A DNA stretch of 11,206 bases from CBDTTW01 sp965363675 (GTDB lineage: Bacteria; Bacteroidota; Rhodothermia; Rhodothermales; DASSAV01). Positions 1 through 11,206 of this stretch are shown piece by piece (within the stretch, counting starts at the first letter, position 1; each line of letters opens with the position of its first letter). A program made the translations under genes and the position numbers. Where the stretch lies: NCBI GenBank assembly GCA_965363675.1, contig CBDTTW010000098.1, positions 1-11,206 on the forward strand. Reading direction: 5' to 3'. A model generated the notes under the pieces. It did no database searches. It saw only the letters and a list, made by a program, of their open reading frames with translations, and had not been told where the DNA came from.

Positions 1-2
1 GC

Positions 3-254
3 AGCGCCCCCGACATCGCGGGCCAGGGCGTCGCCAACCCGATCGCCGCCATCCTCTCGGCCGCCATGATGCTCGACGAGTGGGGCCGGCGCGCCGCCGC
101 GGCGGCCATCCGCCGGGCCGTGACGGAGGTGCTGGAAGCCGGCTGCCGCACGCGCGATTTGTGGTACGAGGGCCGCGAGCTCGTCGGCACGGAGCAGATG
201 GGCGCCCGCGTGGCCGAGCGCCTGCAACACCACCTTGCGGAGGTGCACGAATGA
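3..254 (+). CDS. leuB: 3-isopropylmalate dehydrogenase, C-terminal end (partial)
   Basis: The frame is open from the window edge (first full codon at base 3) to a TGA at 252-254, giving the last 83 residues. It begins SAPDIAGQGVANPIAAILSA, which is the conserved C-terminal block of the isocitrate/isopropylmalate dehydrogenase family. In that block the Asp and the Gly-Asn region help bind the NAD cofactor. LeuB oxidises and decarboxylates 3-isopropylmalate to 2-ketoisocaproate in the cytoplasm; with CimA products it can also turn beta-methylmalate into 2-ketobutyrate. The end, with a T-R-D-L segment and a V-G-T-E-x-M-G segment, is typical of the family. Isocitrate or tartrate dehydrogenase relatives share these motifs, so the assignment to LeuB rests largely on the leuA, leuC and leuD genes that follow. 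The catalytic Lys and Tyr and the substrate-binding arginines lie upstream of the window. Confidence 0.87.
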   Translation, partial: SAPDIAGQGVANPIAAILSAAMMLDEWGRRAAAAAIRRAVTEVLEAGCRTRDLWYEGRELVGTEQMGARVAERLQHHLAEVHE

Positions 255-383
255 AGCCCCGTATGGCCCCGAACTTCCGCCGGGCGCCCGGGCGGGCGAC
301 GCTGCGACTTACGGGGGCTCCGTGAGCCCACCCGAGCGTTGCCCTTTTGCCCTTATTCTTCGTCCAAGACCGCAAGCACCCTT
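255..383 (+). other. leuB-leuA intergenic region with small hairpin and tandem 8-mer
   Basis: This 129-nt gap is one of the two longest in the cluster. It holds a GC-rich palindromic stretch at 280-294, a perfect 6-bp inverted repeat with a 3-nt loop (GGGCTC at 315-320, GAGCCC at 324-329), and a tandem direct repeat TTGCCCTT at 339-346 and 347-354. The hairpin has no T-run after it, so it is not a convincing rho-independent terminator. I could not find a good -35/-10 pair nor a Bacteroidota TAnnTTTG box. The region might carry regulation of leuA, but nothing here is diagnostic. Confidence 0.35.
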
Positions 384-1997
<1,614 letters not shown>

Positions 1998-2013
1998 CCC
2001 TTTGAATCCAGAC

Positions 2014-2018
2014 GAGGA
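2014..2018 (+). promoter_or_regulatory. Ribosome binding site of leuC
   Basis: GAGGA lies 6 nt upstream of the GTG at 2025. This supports GTG 2025 over the in-frame ATG at 2037 as the leuC start. It is one of only two clear Shine-Dalgarno sequences among the genes whose starts are visible. Confidence 0.7.
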
Positions 2019-2024
2019 ACGATT

Positions 2025-3329
2025 GTGTCCAACCCGATGAATATAACCGAGAAGATTCTTGCCGGGCACGCCGGGCGGCCGCGCGTGGCGCCGGGCGAGA
2101 ACATCTGGGTGAACGTGGATGTCCTGATGACGCACGACGTGTGCGGGCCGCCGACCATTGGCATCTTCAAGCGCGAGTTCGGCGAGCAGGCGCGCGTTTG
2201 GGACCGTGAGCGGGTGGTCATCATCCCGGACCATTACATCTTCACCGCCGACGCGCACGCCAACCGCAACGTCCAGATTCTGCGCAGCTTCGCCGCCGAG
2301 CAGGCGCTGCCGCACTTCTTCGACGTAGGCACCGACCGCTACAAGGGCGTCTGCCATGTGGCCCTCGCCGAGGAAGGCTTCAACCGCCCCGGCGAAATCC
2401 TGATCGGCACCGACAGCCACACCTGCACCTCCGGGGCCTTCGGGCTGTTCTCGACGGGCGTAGGCAACACCGACGCCGCGTTCATCATGGGGACCGGCAA
2501 AATCTGGATCAAGGTTCCCGAGACGATGCGCTTCGTCTTCGAGGGCGCCTTGCCGCCCTACCTCATGGCGAAGGACCTCATCCTTCAGGTCATCGGCGAC
2601 ATCGGGGCGGACGGGGCCACCTACCGCGCCATGGAGTTCGACGGCCAGGCCGTCTACGACCTCTCGATCCAGGAGCGCATGACGCTCTGCAACATGGCGA
2701 TCGAGGCCGGCGGCAAGAACGGCATCATCGCGCCCGACCAGAAGACCTTCGACTACGTCAACGCCCGCACGCAGGCGGCCTACACGCCCGTCTACGGCGA
2801 CCCCGGCGCCCGGTTCATGGGCGAGTGGGTCTACAACGTGGCCGACATGGACCCCGTCGTCGCCAAGCCGCACAGCCCGGACAACCGCGCCACCGTGCGC
2901 GAGGTGGCCGGCACGCGGCTCGACCGCGCCTATATCGGCAGTTGCACGGGGGGCAAGCTCGAAGACTTCGAGGGCGCCGCCCGCATCCTGGAAGGGCAGG
3001 AGGTGCGCGTCGAGACGTTCGTGGTGCCGGCGAGCACGCAGGTCGAGCGCGAGCTGCACGAGACGATGCTCGGCGGCGCCACGCTCTGGGAGGTGTTCGT
3101 CAACGCCGGCTGCAAAATGGGCCACGCGAGCTGCGGCGCCTGCCTGGGCGGCCCCGTCGATACGTTCGGGCGCACGCACGGCGAGGAAGTCGTCATCTCG
3201 ACGACGAACCGCAACTACCCCGGCCGCATGGGCTCGAAGAGCGCCTCGGTGTACCTCGCCTCGCCGCTCACGGTGGCGGCCTCGGCGGTGCACGGCGTCA
3301 TCACGGACCCCCGCGAGGTGCTGGTGTAG
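2025..3329 (+). CDS. leuC: 3-isopropylmalate dehydratase large subunit, plant-like type
   Basis: LeuC is the iron-sulfur catalytic subunit of isopropylmalate isomerase and acts with LeuD to convert 2-isopropylmalate to 3-isopropylmalate. The same enzyme type can isomerise citramalate to beta-methylmalate through citraconate. The protein has 434 residues, shorter than the E. coli form (about 466). Visible aconitase-family landmarks are GTDSHTCTSGAFG at 128-140, GNTDAAFIMGTGK at 147-159, Cys307 in GSCTGGKLEDF (305-315) and Cys370/Cys373 in ASCGACLGGP (368-377). These three cysteines are the expected 4Fe-4S ligands. STTNRNYPGRMGS at 392-404 holds substrate-binding residues. Segments such as WVNVDVLMTHDVCGP (28-42), VVAKPHSPDNRA (278-289) and SCGACLGGP resemble, from memory, the chloroplast isopropylmalate isomerase large subunit more than E. 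coli LeuC. The GTG start has a good ribosome binding site. The 103-nt gap to leuD is unusually long for two subunits of one enzyme. Homoaconitase or methanogen HacA relatives are a less likely alternative given the neighbours. Confidence 0.95.
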   Translation: MSNPMNITEKILAGHAGRPRVAPGENIWVNVDVLMTHDVCGPPTIGIFKREFGEQARVWDRERVVIIPDHYIFTADAHANRNVQILRSFAAEQALPHFFDVGTDRYKGVCHVALAEEGFNRPGEILIGTDSHTCTSGAFGLFSTGVGNTDAAFIMGTGKIWIKVPETMRFVFEGALPPYLMAKDLILQVIGDIGADGATYRAMEFDGQAVYDLSIQERMTLCNMAIEAGGKNGIIAPDQKTFDYVNARTQAAYTPVYGDPGARFMGEWVYNVADMDPVVAKPHSPDNRATVREVAGTRLDRAYIGSCTGGKLEDFEGAARILEGQEVRVETFVVPASTQVERELHETMLGGATLWEVFVNAGCKMGHASCGACLGGPVDTFGRTHGEEVVISTTNRNYPGRMGSKSASVYLASPLTVAASAVHGVITDPREVLV

Positions 3330-3432
3330 CGATTCCGGTTTTAAGAAGATTTTAAATATTGCCCCCACTAGTAAAGGATAATCAGCATATATCCCTTACT
3401 AGTGGAAAGGGCGCAGCCATAATTCTTATATT
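3330..3432 (+). other. AT-rich leuC-leuD intergenic region
   Basis: These 103 nt are about 37% G+C by hand count, against roughly two-thirds in the adjacent genes. They contain TTTTAA twice near the leuC end (3339-3344, 3350-3355), the inverted repeat at 3365-3405, and an A/T-rich lead-in (3420-3432) just before the leuD ATG. An AAGGG at 3407-3411 is too far from the ATG to be a normal ribosome binding site. GATAAT at 3377-3382 resembles a -10 box but has no convincing -35 at a usual distance, so I do not call a promoter. Confidence 0.6.
3365..3405 (+). repeat. Long imperfect inverted repeat (hairpin) between leuC and leuD
   Basis: The left arm at 3365-3380 (CCACTAGTAAAGGATA) and the right arm at 3390-3405 (TATCCCTTACTAGTGG) pair at 15 of 16 positions, with one A-C mismatch (3375/3395) and a 9-nt loop. 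Each arm carries the palindrome ACTAGT (3367-3372 and 3398-3403). No T-tract follows (the next bases are AAAGGG), so it is not a standard intrinsic terminator. In RNA it would be a stable hairpin ending 27 nt before the leuD start. In DNA it could be a two-fold operator. Known roles for such elements are transcript stabilisation, attenuation, repressor binding or a small palindromic repeat family; the sequence alone does not choose between them. Confidence 0.75.
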
Positions 3433-3993
3433 ATGAAAGATGTCATCCGAGGCAAGGCTTACGTCGTGGGGGACGCGATCGACACGGACCAGATCATACC
3501 TGCGCAGCACCTCGTCTACAGCCTGACGGCGCCCGAGGAGCGGCGGCTCTACGGCCGCTACGCGCTCAGCGGGGTGCCGACGGCATGCCAGGGGCTGCCC
3601 TTCGGCGACCGGCCGTTCACCGAGGGCGAGCGCTACGAGAGCGACTACAAGATCGTCGTGGGCGGGTCCAACTTCGGCTGCGGCTCCTCGCGCGAACACG
3701 CGCCGTTCGCGCTCCAGGAGGCCGGCTGCGAAGCCGTCGTCGCGGAGAGCTTCGCGCGCATTTTCTACCGCAACGCCGTCGATGGCGGCTTCGTGGCGCC
3801 GTTCGAGTCCATGGAGCGCCTCGTGGACCGCATCCGGACGGGCGACGAGCTGGAGATCGACGTGGCGACGTGCACGCTCAAGAACCTGACCAGCGGCGAG
3901 ACGCTCTTGCTGCGCCCGCTCGGCGACGTAGCCGACATTCTGCGGGCCGGCGACGTGTTCGCGTACGCCCGCCAGGCCGGCATGATCGCCTAG
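3433..3993 (+). CDS. leuD: 3-isopropylmalate dehydratase small subunit, plant-like type
   Basis: LeuD is the swivelling-domain partner of LeuC and completes the active site of isopropylmalate isomerase. The 186-residue protein shows VGDAIDTDQIIPAQHL at 12-27, the substrate-binding GGSNFGCGSSREHAPFAL at 77-94 (Gly-Ser-Ser-Arg-Glu-His core) and AESFARIFYRNAVDGG at 104-119. Its end, with RPLGDV (161-166) and VFAYARQAGMI (175-185), recalls the chloroplast small subunit, where a similar GDAG...FAYARKAGMI ending occurs (from memory). It is shorter than E. coli LeuD (about 201) but longer than archaeal-type small subunits (about 165). The extra length is a segment around residues 35-68. The ATG at 3433 is the first in frame and fits the family N-terminus. 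No Shine-Dalgarno sequence is present, but the leader is AT-rich. The 31-nt gap to cimA suggests co-transcription with it. Confidence 0.95.
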   Translation: MKDVIRGKAYVVGDAIDTDQIIPAQHLVYSLTAPEERRLYGRYALSGVPTACQGLPFGDRPFTEGERYESDYKIVVGGSNFGCGSSREHAPFALQEAGCEAVVAESFARIFYRNAVDGGFVAPFESMERLVDRIRTGDELEIDVATCTLKNLTSGETLLLRPLGDVADILRAGDVFAYARQAGMIA

Positions 3994-4024
3994 CGCCTAC
4001 CGCCCCGATTCAACGCCCACGACG

Positions 4025-5644
4025 ATGCACGCAGAACAAAGACCCCGCGTCGAGCTTTTCGATACTACGCTCCGGGACGGCACCCAGGGCGAACACGTAA
4101 GCCTGACGGCGCAGGACAAGATCCGCATTGCCCAGCGCCTCGACGCCTTCGGGATCGGGGTGATCGAGGGGGGGTGGCCCGGCTCGAACCCGCGCGACCA
4201 CGAGTTTTTCGACCGCGCGCGCGACCTCGCCTGGAGCCACGCGCAGCTTTGCGCCTTCGGCTCGACGCGCCGCACGGGCCTCACGCCCGAGGACGACCCC
4301 AACCTCGCCGCCATGCTGGCCGCCGAGACCCCCGCCGTGAGCCTTTTCGGCAAAAGCTGGACGCTGCACGCCACGGTCGCCCTCGGCGTCTCGCTCGAAG
4401 AAAACCTGAGCCTGATCCGCTCGTCGGTGGCCTACCTGCGCAGCCACGGCCGCCGGGTGATCTACGACGCCGAGCACTTTTTCGACGGCTACAAGGCCGA
4501 CGCCGGATATGCGCTCGCCACGCTGGCCGCCGCCGCCGAGGCAGGGGCGAGCGTGCTGGTGCTCTGCGACACCAACGGCGGCACGCTGCCGCACGAGGTG
4601 TTCGAGACCGTCGGGGAGGTGTGCCGCCGCTTCGAGACGCCCGTAGGCGTGCACACGCACAACGACAGCGGGTGCGCCGTCGCCAACACGCTCATGGGCG
4701 TGCAGGCCGGCGCCCGGCACATCCAGGGCACCATCAACGGCATCGGCGAGCGCTGCGGCAACGCCGATTTGTGCGTGGCGATCCCTGCGCTTCAGCTCAA
4801 AAGCGGCTTTTCATGCGTCACGGAGGCGCAACTGGCCGGGCTGACCTCGCTCTCGCAGTTCGTAAACGAAGTGGCGAACCTGACGCCCATCGACCGGGCC
4901 CCCTACGTCGGGCGCAGCGCGTTTGCGCACAAGGGCGGCATCCACGTATCGGCCGTGATGAAGCAGTCGGCCACCTACGAGCACATCGCCCCCGAGCAAG
5001 TCGGCAACAAGCGGCGGGTGCTGGTCTCGGATTTGTCGGGGCAGAGCAACGTGCGCTACGTGGCCGAGGAGCTGGGCCTGGCCGTCGATGACCGGCAGCA
5101 GGCGCAGCAGGTGACGCGCCGCATCAAGGAGCTGGAGCACCTGGGCTACGAGTTCGAGGGGGCCGAGGCGTCGTTCGAGCTGCTGCTGCGCACCATGCAG
5201 GGCGAGCACACCGACTTTTTCACGCTCGACCGCCTGCGCGTGCGCAGCGAGGTCAACGGCGACGACTTCGACCACTCGGAAGCTTCGCTCGTGGTGCGCG
5301 TCCAGGACTCGCGCGAGCTGGTGGCCGCCGAGGGCGACGGCCCCGTCGATGCGCTCTCGAAGGCGCTGCGCAAGGCGCTCATGGGGTTCTACCCGGATTT
5401 GCACCCGGTGCGCCTGACCGACTACAAGGTGCGCGTGCTCAACCCCGGCGAGGGCACCAAGGCGGCCGTGCGCGTGCTCGTAGCCCACGCCGACGGGGTG
5501 CGCACCTGGAATACCGTGGGCGTCTCGACGAACATTCTGGAGGCGAGCTGGCAAGCGCTCGCCGACGGCATCCGGTATTACCTGCTCCGCCAGACCGAGC
5601 GCCGGCCTATGGCGGCGGCCTGCGAAGCTCTGCCGCTGCCGTAG
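4025..5644 (+). CDS. cimA: (R)-citramalate synthase
   Basis: CimA condenses pyruvate with acetyl-CoA to (R)-citramalate, the first step of the threonine-independent route to 2-ketobutyrate and isoleucine. The 539-residue protein belongs to the LeuA/homocitrate synthase superfamily. The barrel motif FDTTLRDGTQGEHVS is at 12-26 (catalytic Arg17, metal ligand Asp18), HTHNDSGCAVAN at 210-221 (His210, His212) and NGIGERCGNADL at 238-249 (Asn246). Features that separate it from LeuA are the T-Q-G after LRDG, IEGGWPGSNPRD at 47-58, YDAEHFFDGYK at 147-157, CDTNGGTLP at 181-189, and the C-terminal VRTWNTVGVSTNILEASW at 492-509. All are characteristic of the Geobacter/Leptospira-type citramalate synthase family. 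The C-terminal domain (about 410-525) is the LeuA-type regulatory fold and probably senses isoleucine, by analogy. No clear ribosome binding site precedes the ATG. Its position right behind leuCD fits its need for the LeuCD and LeuB reactions. Confidence 0.94.
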   Translation: MHAEQRPRVELFDTTLRDGTQGEHVSLTAQDKIRIAQRLDAFGIGVIEGGWPGSNPRDHEFFDRARDLAWSHAQLCAFGSTRRTGLTPEDDPNLAAMLAAETPAVSLFGKSWTLHATVALGVSLEENLSLIRSSVAYLRSHGRRVIYDAEHFFDGYKADAGYALATLAAAAEAGASVLVLCDTNGGTLPHEVFETVGEVCRRFETPVGVHTHNDSGCAVANTLMGVQAGARHIQGTINGIGERCGNADLCVAIPALQLKSGFSCVTEAQLAGLTSLSQFVNEVANLTPIDRAPYVGRSAFAHKGGIHVSAVMKQSATYEHIAPEQVGNKRRVLVSDLSGQSNVRYVAEELGLAVDDRQQAQQVTRRIKELEHLGYEFEGAEASFELLLRTMQGEHTDFFTLDRLRVRSEVNGDDFDHSEASLVVRVQDSRELVAAEGDGPVDALSKALRKALMGFYPDLHPVRLTDYKVRVLNPGEGTKAAVRVLVAHADGVRTWNTVGVSTNILEASWQALADGIRYYLLRQTERRPMAAACEALPLP

Positions 5645-5744
5645 CGACTGCCGCCGCCTGCACCCACGCGCGCCGCCCCCCAAGGCCGCGCCCCGTTCAC
5701 TTACTCAGCCTGACGCGTAACCAGCGCACCGCATAGAGGGAAAC
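5645..5744 (+). other. cimA-gltB intergenic region, weak bulged hairpin
   Basis: The first half of this 100-nt gap is very C-rich. A possible 7-bp stem with one bulged C can form from 5667-5674 (CGCGCGCC) and 5684-5690 (GGCCGCG), with a 9-nt loop. It is not followed by a run of T, so a rho-independent terminator is doubtful. I see no persuasive promoter, though the gap is long enough to hold one for gltBD. Confidence 0.25.
5735..5740 (+). promoter_or_regulatory. Ribosome binding site of gltB
   Basis: AGAGGG ends 4 nt before the ATG at 5745. It is a good Shine-Dalgarno sequence at normal spacing and supports this start. Confidence 0.7.
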
Positions 5745-10288
<4,544 letters not shown>

Positions 10289-10339
10289 AGCGCCCGAGCA
10301 CCCTCACCCTGACGATTCACTCTTTTTGAAGCAGCGTAT
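10289..10339 (+). other. gltB-gltD intergenic spacer
   Basis: This 51-nt spacer holds a short T5 run (10322-10327 region) and no stem before it. I see no terminator, promoter or strong Shine-Dalgarno sequence. Co-transcription of gltB and gltD is the simplest reading. Confidence 0.4.
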
Positions 10340-11206
10340 ATGGGAAAGCCGACCGGATTCATGGAGTTCACGCGCGAGTTGCCCCCCCGGCGGGCCGTGG
10401 AGGAGCGCGTGCACGACTACAAGGAAATTTACCTGCCCATCGCCGAAGAGAAGGTGCAGCAGCAAGCCGCCCGGTGCATGGATTGCGGCGTGCCGTTCTG
10501 CCAGGCCGGCTGCCCGCTGGGCAACCTGATTCCGGACTGGAACGACCTGGTCTACAAGGAGCGCTGGAACGAAGCCTACGTGCGCCTGCGCGCTACGAAC
10601 AACTTCCCGGAGTTCACGGGGCGCATCTGCCCGGCTCCCTGCGAGTCGGCGTGCGTGCTCGGCATCATCGAGCCGCCCGTGACCATCGAGCAGATCGAGC
10701 AGGAGATCGCCGAGAAGGCGTACCGCGAAGGGTGGGTGCAGCCGCATCCGCCGGCGGTGCGCACCGGCAAGACGGTGGCCGTCGTCGGCAGCGGGCCGGC
10801 CGGGCTGGCCGCCGCCGACCAGCTCAACCAGGCGGGGCACACCGTGACCGTCTACGAGCGCGACGACCGCGTGGGCGGCTTGCTGCGCTACGGCATCCCG
10901 GACTTTAAGCTCGAAAAGTGGGTCCTTGACCGCCGCATCGGGCTCATGGAGCAGGAAGGTGTGCGCTTCGTGACCGGGGCGCACCTCGGCGCCAACGTGC
11001 CCGTCTCCGAACTCGACGCCTACGACAGCGTCGTGATCTGCACGGGGGCCACCCGCGCCCGCGACCTCGCCATCGAGGGGCGCGACCTGGAGGGCATCCA
11101 CTTTGCGTGGGACTTCCTGACGCAGCAGAACCGCCGCGTGGCGGGCGAGGCCGTGCCTGAGGCCAAGGCCATCACGGCGGCGGGCAAGGATGTGATCGTC
11201 ATCGGC
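10340..11206 (+). CDS. gltD: Glutamate synthase (NADPH) small subunit, N-terminal part (partial)
   Basis: GltD takes electrons from NADPH through FAD and passes them by 4Fe-4S clusters to GltB. The frame is open from the ATG at 10340 to the window end, exactly 289 codons of a protein usually about 490 residues long. It starts MGKPTGFMEFTRELPPRR, the typical GltD opening. Cluster-binding cysteines are visible: Cys46, Cys49, Cys54 and Cys58 in RCMDCGVPFCQAGCP, then Cys97, Cys101 and Cys105 in ICPAPCESAC. The FAD-binding GxGxxG is VVGSGPAGLAAAD at 148-160, followed by GGLLRYGIPDFKL at 179-191. The C(T)GA segment is VVICTGATRARDL at 231-243. The window ends at VIVIG, the start of the second (NADPH) Rossmann motif. 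A dihydropyrimidine dehydrogenase or other GltD-like reductase is possible in principle, but the adjacent gltB makes GltD by far the best call. Confidence 0.95.
   Translation, partial: MGKPTGFMEFTRELPPRRAVEERVHDYKEIYLPIAEEKVQQQAARCMDCGVPFCQAGCPLGNLIPDWNDLVYKERWNEAYVRLRATNNFPEFTGRICPAPCESACVLGIIEPPVTIEQIEQEIAEKAYREGWVQPHPPAVRTGKTVAVVGSGPAGLAAADQLNQAGHTVTVYERDDRVGGLLRYGIPDFKLEKWVLDRRIGLMEQEGVRFVTGAHLGANVPVSELDAYDSVVICTGATRARDLAIEGRDLEGIHFAWDFLTQQNRRVAGEAVPEAKAITAAGKDVIVIG

Noticed and set aside
251..325. A 24-codon frame starting ATG in an ATGA overlap with the leuB stop, as a possible leader peptide for leuA
   Set aside because: It has only two leucine codons and no run of branched-chain codons, no ribosome binding site of its own that I can see, and no terminator/antiterminator pair after it. 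Chance is the simpler explanation.
315..329. Rho-independent terminator after leuB
   Set aside because: The 6-bp stem is followed by CACCCGAGCG and not by a T-tract.
339..383. TTG at 339 as an alternative leuA start
   Set aside because: It adds 15 residues not seen in the family and overlaps the tandem 8-mer. The ATG at 384 gives the usual N-terminus.
3367..3403. Resemblance of the ACTAGT half-sites in the leuC-leuD hairpin to the TrpR operator
   Set aside because: TrpR half-sites lie about 8 bp apart, whereas these are separated by 25 bp. There is no tryptophan gene nearby, and TrpR is not expected in this type of organism.

Overview
This is a GC-rich stretch (roughly two-thirds G+C in the genes, by eye) of core amino-acid biosynthesis with every gene on the + strand. 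In order it holds the 3' end of leuB, then leuA, leuC, leuD, cimA, gltB and the 5' part of gltD. The predicted proteins look like those of a GC-rich Bacteroidota/Rhodothermota-type bacterium: several starts lack a Shine-Dalgarno sequence, LeuC and LeuD are of the plant-like kind, and the citramalate synthase is of the Geobacter/Leptospira kind. The taxonomic guess is tentative, because no rRNA or other marker gene is present.

Region 1 (about 1-5644) is a branched-chain amino-acid cluster. LeuA makes 2-isopropylmalate from 2-ketoisovalerate and acetyl-CoA. CimA makes (R)-citramalate from pyruvate and acetyl-CoA. LeuC/LeuD isomerise, and LeuB oxidatively decarboxylates, the products of both. 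The cluster can therefore supply 2-ketoisocaproate for leucine and 2-ketobutyrate for isoleucine without threonine deaminase. Gene spacing is short (27-31 nt) except before leuA (129 nt) and between leuC and leuD (103 nt). The leuC-leuD gap is AT-rich and holds a strong 16-bp inverted repeat.

Region 2 (about 5745-11206) is gltBD, encoding the large and small subunits of NADPH-type glutamate synthase. It makes the glutamate that donates the amino group in the last step of leucine, isoleucine and valine synthesis, so its position next to the leu/cimA genes is sensible. gltB is full length by homology but its reading frame breaks at about 9611-9614. The remaining 224 codons, almost the whole C-terminal beta-helix domain, continue in the -1 frame. 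gltD runs off the window after 289 codons.

I found no mobile element, CRISPR array, tRNA, rRNA or defence system. The items most worth a second look are the gltB frame break, the leuC-leuD hairpin, and the plant-like LeuCD pair combined with a dual leucine/isoleucine gene set.
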